This document shows, piece after piece, positions 26,949 through 36,126 of a DNA stretch of 64,000 bases. The position numbers were made by a program, and so were the translations under genes. Under the pieces are notes generated by a model that was not told where the DNA came from, did not search any database, and saw only the letters and a program-made list of their open reading frames with translations. This DNA comes from SG8-30 sp963715485. GTDB taxonomy: Bacteria; Pseudomonadota; Gammaproteobacteria; Steroidobacterales; Steroidobacteraceae. Where the stretch lies: assembly GCA_963715485.1 (NCBI GenBank), contig OY970244.1, positions 2,728,001 to 2,792,000 of the forward strand, in the 5' to 3' direction. Position 1 is the first letter of the stretch. Every line of letters starts with the position of its first letter.

Positions 26949-28370
26949 ATGCTACGGCTTGCCGCCCCCCTCGTCCTGGTTCTTTCCGCACTGGTCATTG
27001 CGCCCGCGGCCGCCAATGGCCTGCCCGACCGGCCGCAAGCCGTCGTCAAGCAGCAGTTGGTGCCAGACGAGGCCGTAACCGTCGTTGTTCGCGACCTCGC
27101 GACTGGCGAGAGCCTGATCGAGATGAACTCGGCGACGCCGCGAATTCCGGCGTCGGTGATGAAGATCCTGCCGACCTTTGCCGCGCTGGACGTGCTCGGG
27201 CCCGCATATACGTGGAAGACCCGGGCGTTCGCCGACGGGCCGATTGCCAAGGGATCGCTACAGGGCAACCTGTACCTGCAGGGTGGTGGCGACCCGTTGA
27301 TGACCATCGAGCGATGGTGGCGGTTCGTCACCGACCTCCGGCAGACCGGACTGAGAGCAATCGAGGGCGACATCATCATCGACGACGAGCTGTTCGCGCC
27401 CGAGGACCAGCGTCCCGGCGACTTCGACGGCCGACCGTACCGGACCTATAACGTCCTGCCTTACGCACTGCTGGTGAACCTGCAATCTTCCGAATTCACC
27501 ATCCGGCCGAACGAGGACGGCGAGGCGATCGACGTCGCCGTGGACCCCTACCCGGCGAACCTGCAGGTCGAAAACCGGATCAAGCCCGTCAATGCGCGCT
27601 GCGCCGGACGCAATCGAAGTTTCAGCATCAATCATCCCGCCAGCGACCCGTTCAAGATCGTGATCAGCGGTACCGTATCGCTGAGCTGCCCGCCGCAGAC
27701 ATCCCGGCAAGTGATCCTGGGTCCGGCCGAGTTTGCCTACGGCACCTTCAGGCAATTGTGGGAACAGCAGGGCGGCACCATCACGGGCGGCATGCTCCGC
27801 GCACCGACTCCGAAGACTGCCAGGCAGTTGCTGTCGCAGGAGTCGCTGACACTGGCCGAAATCGTCCGCATCACCAACAAGTTCTCCAGCAACGTCATGG
27901 CCCGCACGCTCTTGCTGACGCTTGCGGCGGAGAAAGGCACCACGCCCGCAACCACCGCCGCTGGCGAAGCCGTCATCGGGAACTGGCTGAAGGGTCGGGG
28001 ACTGGAATTCGATGAGCTGGCCATTGCAAACGGCTCGGGCCTCTCGCGCGATGCGCGCATCTCTGGCGACAGCCTGGCAAAGGTGCTGCAGGCGGCGTGG
28101 AAGAGCGACTATGCCCCGGAGTTCCTGGCCACACTGCCACTGGGCGGGCTGGACGGCACCCTGCGCAAGCGTTTTGGGCGGCTGAAGAACCCCAGCCGCG
28201 TGCGGATGAAGACCGGGACGCTAAATGGAGCCAGCTCCATCGCGGGTTACGTGACGGGGGAATCCGGCCGGACCTATGTCGTTGTGATTATGGTAAATAG
28301 CAAGGGCGTCCAGTACGGGCCGGGTGAGGCCATCCAGGGGTCGGTGATCGAGTGGGTGGTTTCCCAGTAA
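26949..28370 (+). CDS. dacB: D-alanyl-D-alanine carboxypeptidase/endopeptidase (PBP4, peptidase S13)
   Basis: 473 residues with a signal peptide (cleavage near AAA21-NG). The three penicillin-binding motifs are in place: SxxK as Ser69-Val-Met-Lys72, SxN as Ser313-Ser-Asn315, and KTG at 421-423 (RMKTGTLNGASS). A large insert between the first two motifs matches the extra domains of PBP4. It trims or cleaves peptidoglycan stem peptides and cross-links in the periplasm and is dispensable in most species. Starts 140 bases from the divergent degP-like gene. Confidence 0.95.
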   Translation: MLRLAAPLVLVLSALVIAPAAANGLPDRPQAVVKQQLVPDEAVTVVVRDLATGESLIEMNSATPRIPASVMKILPTFAALDVLGPAYTWKTRAFADGPIAKGSLQGNLYLQGGGDPLMTIERWWRFVTDLRQTGLRAIEGDIIIDDELFAPEDQRPGDFDGRPYRTYNVLPYALLVNLQSSEFTIRPNEDGEAIDVAVDPYPANLQVENRIKPVNARCAGRNRSFSINHPASDPFKIVISGTVSLSCPPQTSRQVILGPAEFAYGTFRQLWEQQGGTITGGMLRAPTPKTARQLLSQESLTLAEIVRITNKFSSNVMARTLLLTLAAEKGTTPATTAAGEAVIGNWLKGRGLEFDELAIANGSGLSRDARISGDSLAKVLQAAWKSDYAPEFLATLPLGGLDGTLRKRFGRLKNPSRVRMKTGTLNGASSIAGYVTGESGRTYVVVIMVNSKGVQYGPGEAIQGSVIEWVVSQ

Positions 28371-28803
28371 CTATCTGACTTTATTACTAAAAATCGCGCC
28401 ATTTCCCGAACCAGCCCCAGCCGATCGTGGCGATGCGACCTCGCTCATCCGGGTTGGTAGGAGTCCGATGATTTCGACTGCACGCCGACGTATCGACAGG
28501 TGGCCTTTTCCTCCCGCTACTGCCACGGATCGCCAGCAACGCCAGGGCGGCCAGGGTTCCGCACCACGATCGCTTCTGGAAATTGCCGCCCGTGGGGACG
28601 ATCCCACGGGCGGCCAATGGCCGGGCCGGTTGAGCCGGGGAGCTCATGAAGTCGGTGGCCCGACGACGAGGCAATGATTGTCCGCAGTGGCAACTCAGGC
28701 CAGCACAGGCTGTCGCCAACTGGCGACGGATTGCGGACAGGAAGTTGACGTGGAAACCAGCGTCATTGAGCCGCCTTTGCGAGGCCCACGGACAACCGTC
28801 TGG
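28371..28803. other. Gene-free stretch after dacB
   Basis: 433 bases without a gene I can support. Several short frames are open on both strands but none shows a domain, membrane helix or good ribosome site. The only notable structure is the perfect hairpin at 28585-28614. Confidence 0.5.
28585..28614. repeat. Strong perfect inverted repeat
   Basis: GCCGCCCGTGGG (28585-28596) and CCCACGGGCGGC (28603-28614) pair over 12 bp with a 6-base loop, and the outer ATTG/CAAT bases extend the stem past a one-base bulge. No T-run follows on either strand. Could be a pause or protein-binding site, or part of a dispersed repeat. Confidence 0.6.
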
Positions 28804-29271
28804 CTAGTGGCGCCGCCTGGCGTAGCCGCCGAACAGGTCGCCAAACACATGCTGCCAGCCGGGCACATACTCGCGGCGCAGCACAGATGCAATTTCTCCA
28901 AGCGCTTCCCAACCACCATGGGTCAGGATCACACGACTGCCCTGCCCCGCGCTCATGAAGCTGACCTCGACCCACTGGGCCGACTCAGCGTCGCGCCCCG
29001 GATGCCAGGAGAACCTCACCCGTTGGCCCGGCTCGAAGGCGATTACAGATCCCCAGGCGTGCTCGGTCCCGTCAGGAGCTGTCTCGAAGATGCGCCCGCC
29101 CTCATGCGGCTCGAACACGCAACGCGTCGCGGCTGCCCGTGAAAGTGAATGGGTCAGCGTCGGCCACCATTGATCGAAACCGGCGACGAAACACTCGAAG
29201 CAGATGGACGGCGCGGCATCGATGTCGATGGCGAGCACGATCGGCTCTGTTCCTTCAACTGGCTGGTTCAT
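28804..29271 (-). CDS. SRPBCC (AHSA1/START-like) domain protein
   Basis: 155 residues from ATG 29271, which has GGAGG 9 bases upstream. The helix-grip fold is recognisable: an opening strand (IVLAIDIDAAPSICFECFVAGF), then FEPHEGGRIFETAPDGTEHAWGSV, FEPGQRVRFSWHPGR and a final long helix ending in GWQHVFGDLFGGYARR. This is the AHSA1-type ligand-binding family, often involved in small hydrophobic ligand or stress responses, usually paired with an ArsR regulator that is not present here. Follows the NTF2-like lipoprotein gene by 87 bases on the same strand. Confidence 0.8.
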   Translation of the reverse strand: MNQPVEGTEPIVLAIDIDAAPSICFECFVAGFDQWWPTLTHSLSRAAATRCVFEPHEGGRIFETAPDGTEHAWGSVIAFEPGQRVRFSWHPGRDAESAQWVEVSFMSAGQGSRVILTHGGWEALGEIASVLRREYVPGWQHVFGDLFGGYARRRH

Positions 29272-29358
29272 TGCATACGTCCTCCACAACCGTCCGAAAC
29301 CGCGACTTCCGGCGCCGGCAGCCAGAATGCAGTCTGCGTTAGGCAGGAGCAGCCGCGA

Positions 29359-30240
29359 TCACGAACTCGGCAACCGGGTTCTGAGCTCGAGCAACAGCCG
29401 CCATTCGCCTCCGAGACGGCACCACAGGTGTGCATAGCTGGCGTCCGCGGCTTCATCCGCGCCAGGCGCCGACAATCCATAGGTGTAACCAAGGTCGCCA
29501 GAGGAGGCGATGCCGGCACCCATCGGCCACAGCTGCGTGGCCGCCGGTAACGCGTCGAGCGCAGCCTGCTGTGCCGGCCGCTCACGCAACCCCTCGACCG
29601 CCGGCGGGTGGAACAGAACGGCGCTCCCAGCCAGACGCTCGAGTACTTTCGCTCCATGAGGCCGCGGTGCCGAACCGGACAGCGACAGGTCGCGCACCTG
29701 CAACTCGCCCGGCAGGATTGCCGGGCCCGGTTCGCAGGCCGCAGCAGCGGTTTCCGGCCGGGGATGGTCCTGCGTTCCGTTCGGGCGCCGCCCGAAGCCG
29801 CCGTCGAAGACCACCGCCCATCCGGCCGAGCCGCGCCGCCAGACGGTCAGGTACCTGCCCTCGACCTGCGAACCCTCGCCGGCCGGTGCGAGCGACCAGG
29901 GACCCGTTGCAAAACCAAGCGAGCCGTCGCCGGCCAGCTCCGCCCAGTCCGGCGACCAGTCCAGCGTACCGGCAATTTCTTCCGAGGATTCCCAGGCTGC
30001 GCGGCCCCAGACCGGCCCGGGCTGCAGCACGATTGAATCCTCGGCGAGAAACTCCAGGAACGCCGTGCGCGCGCCACGCTCCCGGGAAGCCGCCGCAAAA
30101 CGGGTCTCGAGGTCCAGGATGACCTGTACATCGGGTGCGGACTCGGCGACGGGCTGCTGTTCCGGGACTGTCGTGCATGCCGCCAGCAGCGCTGCGAGGC
30201 CAGCACCCGAGCACGCTCGCGTGAGAATTCTGGTTACCAT
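29359..30240 (-). CDS. Lipoprotein with two NTF2/SnoaL-like (DUF4440) domains
   Basis: 293 residues with a lipobox (AALLAACTT, Cys22). Two similar alpha-plus-beta cone domains follow: the first about 40-150 (FLEFLAEDSIVLQPGPVWGRAAWE ... YLTVWRRGSAGWAVVFDGG), the second about 185-290 (LERLAGSAVLFHPPAVEG ... YAHLWCRLGGEWRLLLELR). Each shows the DUF4440 pattern of a hydrophobic pocket with a conserved Trp-Arg strand. Function unknown; lipid anchoring places it in the envelope. The repeat arrangement suggests internal duplication. Quoted blocks are family-typical, and the assignment rests on these patterns only. Confidence 0.7.
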   Translation of the reverse strand: MVTRILTRACSGAGLAALLAACTTVPEQQPVAESAPDVQVILDLETRFAAASRERGARTAFLEFLAEDSIVLQPGPVWGRAAWESSEEIAGTLDWSPDWAELAGDGSLGFATGPWSLAPAGEGSQVEGRYLTVWRRGSAGWAVVFDGGFGRRPNGTQDHPRPETAAAACEPGPAILPGELQVRDLSLSGSAPRPHGAKVLERLAGSAVLFHPPAVEGLRERPAQQAALDALPAATQLWPMGAGIASSGDLGYTYGLSAPGADEAADASYAHLWCRLGGEWRLLLELRTRLPSS

Positions 30241-30346
30241 GGGAACGAAACCTCGAGGTTGGTTGCCACCCGCTTGCGCCGCCCAGTCTAGATTACCCTC
30301 CAGGCGCGGGCGTACAAGCTCTGCCGGGAGTTACGATGGCCACGGA

Positions 30347-30571
30347 CGCCCGAAGACGATCGTCATCCAGCTTCTATCGACTGACGGCAACGCCGGTCTC
30401 GAATTCGTCGAAGACGGCAGTGGAATGGGTGCCGGAACGCTCCATCAGGGCGGCCTGGGACTGCGCAGCATGGCCTACCGTGCGCAGAGCATCGGCGGGA
30501 CGCTGGACGTCCGGCAGCGGCCAGAGCGCGGTACCTGCGTCCGGGACCGCTGCCCACCTCCCGCAGCTTAA
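30347..30571 (+). pseudogene. Fragment of a sensor histidine kinase (HATPase_c end)
   Basis: About 74 codons reading KTIVIQLLSTDGNAGLEF, then VEDGSGMG (G1-like box) and GGLGLRSMAYRAQSIGGTLD, ending RGTCVRDRC. This is the C-terminal half of the ATP-binding domain of NarL-system histidine kinases (HisKA_3 type), where the consensus is DDGxGmd...GGhGLrnMreRA...GG. The N-box, HisKA_3 helix and sensor are missing, and the sequence is embedded between other genes with no start. Probably a relic of a deleted two-component system. Confidence 0.6.
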
Positions 30572-30588
30572 GGTCAACGGTCGGCGGC

Positions 30589-32001
30589 TCAACCTGGGGA
30601 CGCCGAAACCGCGTCGCCTCCGTCCTCGAGGGCATGGAGCAAGGCACGCTGGCAGTCGATGTTGACGACGAGCTGATTGTGGGAGGCACACACGAAACGC
30701 TGCCAGCGCCAGTCCTCCGCCGGATCTGTTGGCGACTTGCCCACCGGCCATGCCGGACGACAGGCCGCCGAGGCGCGCGTCACCATGCCGTCGCCCATCT
30801 CCAGCATCAACCGATCGTAGTCGAGATCCTCGCGACGGTTACGCACGTCTTCGGGCCGCGAGCGCACAGTTGGGCGGCCATGAACTGTTTCAACCAGCAG
30901 ACGCGCCTGCGTCGGGCGACAGTCGCCCCCGATCGAATAGTAGCGAACGCTGCGTGGGACGGGGGCCGCCCGGACGGCCGAGCGGAAATCCCGGGCGCGG
31001 TCGAGCCTGGCGTCGAATCCACGCTCGAGCAGCGCGAGCCGCGCCAATCCCTCTTTGCGGCTGCTCGCTTCGCCACGAATCCGCGCACGCACACGGGGAT
31101 CGAACATGCCCATGTCGAATTCGCGCCAAGTCAACGGATCGCAGGCATCCGCCAGGATAGGACGACCTGCGGCATCGACCAGCCAAAGGTCGTCGCCATA
31201 TGGCAGGAGCTGGTAATTGATCTCCGTAGTTGCGAGAACCTCGGGCCCCACGCGGTTGAGCACGACTGGCTCGCCCTCCGTCAATGATGCCGCCGCCCGC
31301 GCCACCCCGATTTCCGGCACGCCGATGGCCACCGCACTTCGAACCTTGGCCGCGCCCGAGAAATCGGGCGGGTCGCCGCCGCCGGCCGCCAGCGGCCTGG
31401 CTCCATGGAGGAGGTAATAGCGGACGACCAGTCCGCCGCTCGAATGTGCGACCAGGTCGACGCGCAGGCCGGGCGAGCGGTAGGCCGTCCGCACCTGTTC
31501 GATCAGTTCGTCGAGCAGCCGCGCGGCATGTGACAGGTCCCGGCGCCAGTCGTAGATCAGCGCATACAGTCGCGGCACGGCGTCATCGACCGCCACGTCG
31601 GCGGACGCGCGGCGATACCCGCCCGCCGAGGTGAGCATGTCGACCAGGGAGCCATAGAATTCGACCACTCCGGCAGCGTCGAAGAGATCGTAGGCCTCGA
31701 TGTCGTCCGGCAGCGCCTCGCCGGTATCGGGATCGAGCGGCAGCGCCAGCTCGTGGTAACCACTGACCAGCAGGTCGGGCACGCCGATTGGCCAGATCTC
31801 CCTGTGGGTTCGCCGGTCTCGCAGTCGCGACCCAAAGGCGCCGTGAACGAAAACGACGGGCGCGCGGGGACCAACGGGATCAAACCAGGCAGGGCGCTCA
31901 TTCAGGGAACCGTTGGACAACAGGCTGCAGCCAGCAGTCGCCGCCGCTGCACCCAGCGCCTGCAGCACCCTCCGCCGGTCAAGCCGACCGCAGTTGTCCA
32001 T
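30589..32001 (-). CDS. Tat-type lipoprotein alpha/beta hydrolase (LCAT/lipase-like)
   Basis: 470 residues from ATG 32001. The N-terminus has twin arginines (RRRVLQALGAAAATAGC), a Tat-like signal that also ends in a lipobox Cys. The hydrolase starts with VVFVHGAFGSRLRDRRTHRE, where HGAFG supplies the oxyanion region, and has the nucleophile elbow VAHSSGGLVVRYYLLHGA. This resembles lecithin:cholesterol acyltransferase-like lipases. A late GDGMVTRASA is where the catalytic His region usually lies, but no His is evident there, so the third triad residue is uncertain. It is divergent from pirin with a 24-base gap. Substrate probably a lipid or ester at the envelope. Confidence 0.75.
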   Translation of the reverse strand: MDNCGRLDRRRVLQALGAAAATAGCSLLSNGSLNERPAWFDPVGPRAPVVFVHGAFGSRLRDRRTHREIWPIGVPDLLVSGYHELALPLDPDTGEALPDDIEAYDLFDAAGVVEFYGSLVDMLTSAGGYRRASADVAVDDAVPRLYALIYDWRRDLSHAARLLDELIEQVRTAYRSPGLRVDLVAHSSGGLVVRYYLLHGARPLAAGGGDPPDFSGAAKVRSAVAIGVPEIGVARAAASLTEGEPVVLNRVGPEVLATTEINYQLLPYGDDLWLVDAAGRPILADACDPLTWREFDMGMFDPRVRARIRGEASSRKEGLARLALLERGFDARLDRARDFRSAVRAAPVPRSVRYYSIGGDCRPTQARLLVETVHGRPTVRSRPEDVRNRREDLDYDRLMLEMGDGMVTRASAACRPAWPVGKSPTDPAEDWRWQRFVCASHNQLVVNIDCQRALLHALEDGGDAVSASPG

Positions 32002-32025
32002 GCTTTTGGTATTCTTGGCCCAGGC

Positions 32026-32898
32026 ATGCCAGGCGTCATCAGCAGTCTCATCCAGCCCCGCCCCCGGGACCTCGGCGGATTCTCGGTCCGGCGAGTACTG
32101 CCCGCCGCCGGCCTCAGGATGGTCGGGCCCTTCATTTTCTTTGATCACATCGGTCCTGCAAGGTTTGCCCCGGGCACTGGCATCGACGTCCGCCCCCACC
32201 CGCACATCGGCCTGGCAACCGTTACCTACCTTTTTGAAGGCGCCATGGTTCACCGTGACAGCCTGGGCGTGGTCGCGACCATCGAGCCGGGCGCGGTCAA
32301 CTGGATGACCGCCGGCCGCGGCATCGTGCATTCCGAGAGAACAGGCGACGATCTGCGTGCCAGCGGCCACGGGATTCACGGCATTCAGTCCTGGGTCGCT
32401 CTGCCGCGTGAATTCGAGGAGTGCGAGCCGTCTTTCAGGCACCACCCGGCTGCATCGCTGCCACAATTCGCGGTAGGCGAGGCGACGGTCCGGATCATTG
32501 CCGGGAATGCATTCGGTACGCGGTCGCCCGTCGACGTGCTGGTACCAACGCTCTATGCGGACGTCGAATTGCCGGCCGGTGCCTCCATACCCCTGCCCCC
32601 GGAACACGAGGAACGCGCCGTCTACGTAGCGGTCGGCACGGTCCTGCTGGCAAGCAGCGCGGTCGAAGCAGGCCAGATGGCAGTGCTCGAACCCGGCGCC
32701 GAGGCGCGGCTGGAGAGTCCCAAAGGCGCCCGCCTGTTGCTACTGGGGGGCGCCGCGGCGGACGGCCCGCGCCACCTCTGGTGGAACTTCGTCTCCAGCT
32801 CGCTGGAACGCATTGAACAAGCCAAGCGGGACTGGGCGACGGGCAACTTTCCGCGCGTGCCGGGCGAGAGCGAGTTCATCCCGCTGCCCGATCGCTGA
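32026..32898 (+). CDS. Pirin family protein (bicupin)
   Basis: 290 residues. The N-terminal cupin has the pirin metal site: FDHIGPARFAPGTGIDVRPHPHIG (two His of HPHIG), then VNWMTAGRGIVHSERTG (His) and a Glu; the C-terminal cupin spans about 170-280. Bacterial pirins act as quercetinase-like dioxygenases or as protein-binding regulators. I chose ATG 32026 because family homology starts right there; no strong ribosome site is visible. Divergent from the lipase-like gene, convergent with the WYL regulator. Confidence 0.9.
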   Translation: MPGVISSLIQPRPRDLGGFSVRRVLPAAGLRMVGPFIFFDHIGPARFAPGTGIDVRPHPHIGLATVTYLFEGAMVHRDSLGVVATIEPGAVNWMTAGRGIVHSERTGDDLRASGHGIHGIQSWVALPREFEECEPSFRHHPAASLPQFAVGEATVRIIAGNAFGTRSPVDVLVPTLYADVELPAGASIPLPPEHEERAVYVAVGTVLLASSAVEAGQMAVLEPGAEARLESPKGARLLLLGGAAADGPRHLWWNFVSSSLERIEQAKRDWATGNFPRVPGESEFIPLPDR

Positions 32899-32910
32899 GG
32901 CCCTGCCAGC

Positions 32911-33891
32911 TCACGCGTCGCCAGGACCATCCTTGTAGAGGGCGGCCCCCGCCGCAAGCTCTCCTGCTACCCGAATCCGGAGCGAGGCCGGCGCCAGCAC
33001 TTCCACTTCACGCCCGTACTTCAGGATGTCCATCACCAGTTCGGGTTCCTGGCTGTAGGGAATCTCGAGCACATAGGACCCGTCTGCTTCCATGCGGCCG
33101 ACCTGCCGGGAATGCCAGATCTCGTTCGCTACCCACCGGGCGCGCCCTGGGGAAAAACGCAGAATTGCCCGCTCGACCGACTCGCCGGCGAAGATGCCGT
33201 AACCGGCACGCAAGACTTCGTCGAGCCGCCGATCCTCGACCTCAAGTGCCGGTAACTCCAGCGCCTGGGCGCCCTTGATCGCGTCGACCGCGAAGATACG
33301 GATGTCCTCGCGGGTATGGCACCAGGCGTCGAGGTACCAGTTGTAGCGATAGTGCACGAGCCGCTGGGGCGACACCTCGCGACCAGATTCCTCGCCGGTC
33401 TGCCGCCGCAGGTGACGGATGCGCAGCCGGCGCCGGTCCAGCAATGCGAACGACAGGGTCTCGAAAATCTCGCGGTTGACTCCCCGGGTCCCCATCGGCA
33501 GAACCTTGATGCGCCGGCGGATCTCGCGGTGGCCCTTCTCGCTGCCCTCCAGCAGTCCCGCCAGGCGCTCGCGTACCGGTCCGAGCTGTCGGGAAAGCAA
33601 TCCAGGCTCCAGTTGCTCGAGCAGCTGCTCGATCTCGAGCAGCGCGTAGATCTCGCCGGGGCTGAACCACACGCCCGGCAATTCGGCGACGTCCGCGTCC
33701 GGATCGAGCACATAAGCTTGTTGTCCGGGTGACCAGATGATCGGCACGTTGAGCCGGTCGCGCATGTAGTCGATATCGCGCTTGAAAGTCGAATGCGAGA
33801 TCTCGAGGTCCTCCTCGATCTCGCGTCGAGTCAGCGTCCCCTTCTCGACCAGCCGGCGACGGATGCGATAGAAGCGTTCTGTGCGGTCCAT
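32911..33891 (-). CDS. HTH-WYL transcriptional regulator (YafY/PafB-like)
   Basis: 326 residues. Residues about 5-55 form a DeoR-type winged helix (RFYRIRRRLVEKGTLTRREI, then ISHSTFKRDIDYMRD). The WYL domain spans about 145-225, with RLVHYRYNWYLDAWCHTRED carrying the Trp-Tyr-Leu motif, followed by a WCX-type C-terminal domain. WYL domains bind nucleic acids or small ligands and often report on DNA damage or defence states. It faces pirin and no clear target operon adjoins. The gene's own start lies next to the DUF6394 promoter region, so it might control the K+ channel pair; this is speculative. Confidence 0.88.
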   Translation of the reverse strand: MDRTERFYRIRRRLVEKGTLTRREIEEDLEISHSTFKRDIDYMRDRLNVPIIWSPGQQAYVLDPDADVAELPGVWFSPGEIYALLEIEQLLEQLEPGLLSRQLGPVRERLAGLLEGSEKGHREIRRRIKVLPMGTRGVNREIFETLSFALLDRRRLRIRHLRRQTGEESGREVSPQRLVHYRYNWYLDAWCHTREDIRIFAVDAIKGAQALELPALEVEDRRLDEVLRAGYGIFAGESVERAILRFSPGRARWVANEIWHSRQVGRMEADGSYVLEIPYSQEPELVMDILKYGREVEVLAPASLRIRVAGELAAGAALYKDGPGDA

Positions 33892-34031
33892 ATGCTCAAT
33901 CTAACGCGAGTTGCGGGCCGCCGGGCAAGCGACGTGTTGCCAGGGAGCAAGCGTACCCTGCGGAATTTTCCTTGCCTGGGCCGGGCCGGGTCGGTTTAAG
34001 CTTGCAGGCAGTCAATCGTCGGAGTCTGCCC

Positions 34032-34415
34032 ATGAACCTGGAGAAGGTGATTTTCGGCTTCTTCATCCTGCTCGCTGCGACCCTGAATTTCGGGTTCGTG
34101 CTGGGCGACATGGGTGATCCAACCCATCATGCCGCCCCGGAGCTCTATGCGGCGGTCGTTGTCAACGTGATCGCCACGTTGCTCAAGTTCGGCGACAGGA
34201 CCCAGCTTGGTGCGGTGCATCTTGCAACCAGCCTGGTCGCGGTGCTGCAGCTCGTTGCCGCGACCCTGGTCTGGTTTTTCGCCTCGCGCGAGGCCGGCGG
34301 ACTGATATCCGGTGCAAGCATGGCGGCCATCGTGTCGCTCGCGGCTGGTGCAGTTTTCGCCAACGTCGTCTCCGTGATCATGCTGGTCGCCGAAACACTG
34401 ATGCTGCGCCGCTGA
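34032..34415 (+). CDS. DUF6394 membrane protein
   Basis: 127 residues from ATG 34032 with four predicted membrane helices (about 5-22, 36-52, 65-85, 95-125). The opening NLEKVIFGFFILLAATLNF and LKFGDRTQLGAVHLATSLV match the DUF6394 family, which I know only as a small membrane protein encoded beside TrkA-domain potassium channels. Here the channel gene starts 4 bases after its stop, so the two are co-translated. A role as an accessory subunit is an inference from context. Confidence 0.82.
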   Translation: MNLEKVIFGFFILLAATLNFGFVLGDMGDPTHHAAPELYAAVVVNVIATLLKFGDRTQLGAVHLATSLVAVLQLVAATLVWFFASREAGGLISGASMAAIVSLAAGAVFANVVSVIMLVAETLMLRR

Positions 34416-34419
34416 CAAG

Positions 34420-36126
34420 ATGGACAGCGTACTGCTGCTGACGCTTCGGCGGCTGCGCAAGCCGCTGGTGCTGCTGGTCACCGTCTATGCCATCGGCATC
34501 CTGGGCATGGTGCTGATCCCGGGCATCGACGCGGATGGCAACCCGGCACCGATGGGATTCTTCCATGCGTTCTACTTCCTGAGCTACACGGCGAGTACGA
34601 TCGGATTCGGAGAGATTCCGACCGAGTTCACCGACCAGCAGCGGCTGTGGGTGACGGTTGTCATCTACATGTCGGTGGTGAACTGGGCCTACACCATCGG
34701 CAGCGTCCTTGCACTGGTCCAGGACAGCGGCTTCCGGCATGCGCTGGTCGAGCGGCGCTTCCGGCGCCAGGTACAGCACCTGCACGAGCCCTTCTACATC
34801 GTCTGTGGATACGGCGAGACCGGCGCGCTGGTATGCCGCACGCTCGACCGCCTGGGCCTGCGCTTCACCATCCTCGACGTCGACCCGGGCTGCGTGGATA
34901 CGATCGACCTCGCCCACTACGCGAGCGACGCACCCGCGCTGAACGCGGACGCCAGCAGCCCCGACCACCTGCTCGTGGCCGGACTCAAGAACCCCGCCTG
35001 CCGTGGGGTCATGGCGCTGACCGACGACGACGCGGCCAACCTCGCCATTGCCATCACCGTCCGGCTGCTGAACCCCCGCGTGCCCGTGCTCGCTCGCGCC
35101 ATGACCCGTAGCGTCGCCGAGAACATGACTTCATTCGGTACCGACCACGTCGTCAACCCGTTCCAGATCTTTGGCGAAACACTGGCCACGGCGCTCGAGG
35201 CGCCGGCCACCTTCGGGCTGATCATGCGACTGACGGCGCTCCTGCGCCGCGCTTCCGGTACCAACGAGTCGCCGCCGCGCGGCACCTGGCTGGTATGCGG
35301 ATACGGTCGCTTCGGCCGCGAGGTCGTGGGCGCCTTCGACCACGAGTCGCTCGCCGTCACCATCATCGACCCGGCCGCCCCGCAGGATGGGCCCAGGTTC
35401 ATCCAGGGAGTCGGCACCGAGGCCGAGCCCCTGCTGCGCGCCGGCGTGAAGCAGGCCGTGGGCATCGTCGCCGGTACCGATGACGACGTGAACAACCTGT
35501 CCATCGCCGTGACTGCACGGGAGCTCAACCCCGACCTGTATGTCATCGTGCGGCAAAACCTGCGGGCGAATCAAAGCCTGTTTGAAGCCTTCGACGCCGA
35601 CGTTACGGTGGTGTCCGCCGAACTGATCGCGGGCCGCTGCCTGGCCATCATCTCGACGCCCCTTCTCAGCCCGTTCCTCGCCCTCGCACGGCAGCAACCG
35701 CAGGCCTGGGCGACTCATCTGATTGAGCGGCTCGATGCGCTCAACCACAAGGGGACGTTGGCGACCTGGAGCATCCGGCTGGACGCAGCAGACGCTCCCG
35801 CGGTACAGGTGGCACTCGCATCGGACGGGACGCTGCCCCGGTTGGGCGATCTGCTGCGGAGCCCGAACGACCGCTCTGAACTGCTGGCCTGTCTGCCGCT
35901 GCTGTTGCGGCGCGATGGCCGCGACCAGCTGCTCCCGCACGACGAAATGCAACTGGCGGCCGGCGACGAGATCCTGTTCGCCGGCCGGCTCCGTGCGCGC
36001 CGATCGCAGCAGTTGTCACTGGCCAATGTGAACGTGCTCGACTACGTGCGAACCGGGCGCGACCTGCCGGGTGGCTGGATCTGGCAGCGACTGACACAAC
36101 GCAACGGGGAAACCGGCCAGGCTTGA
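34420..36126 (+). CDS. Potassium channel with two RCK (TrkA-N/TrkA-C) units
   Basis: 568 residues. Two N-terminal membrane helices (about 14-34 and 76-98) flank a pore loop with selectivity filter TIGFGE (60-65). Two Rossmann-type RCK domains follow, starting at FYIVCGYGETG (about 125-135) and TWLVCGYGRFGREV (about 289-302), each with downstream TrkA-C-like segments. Tandem RCK domains usually form a gating ring that binds NAD(H), ATP or divalent ions. TIGFG is a normal K+ filter variant. It is paired with DUF6394. Regulates K+ flux across the inner membrane. Confidence 0.92.
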   Translation: MDSVLLLTLRRLRKPLVLLVTVYAIGILGMVLIPGIDADGNPAPMGFFHAFYFLSYTASTIGFGEIPTEFTDQQRLWVTVVIYMSVVNWAYTIGSVLALVQDSGFRHALVERRFRRQVQHLHEPFYIVCGYGETGALVCRTLDRLGLRFTILDVDPGCVDTIDLAHYASDAPALNADASSPDHLLVAGLKNPACRGVMALTDDDAANLAIAITVRLLNPRVPVLARAMTRSVAENMTSFGTDHVVNPFQIFGETLATALEAPATFGLIMRLTALLRRASGTNESPPRGTWLVCGYGRFGREVVGAFDHESLAVTIIDPAAPQDGPRFIQGVGTEAEPLLRAGVKQAVGIVAGTDDDVNNLSIAVTARELNPDLYVIVRQNLRANQSLFEAFDADVTVVSAELIAGRCLAIISTPLLSPFLALARQQPQAWATHLIERLDALNHKGTLATWSIRLDAADAPAVQVALASDGTLPRLGDLLRSPNDRSELLACLPLLLRRDGRDQLLPHDEMQLAAGDEILFAGRLRARRSQQLSLANVNVLDYVRTGRDLPGGWIWQRLTQRNGETGQA

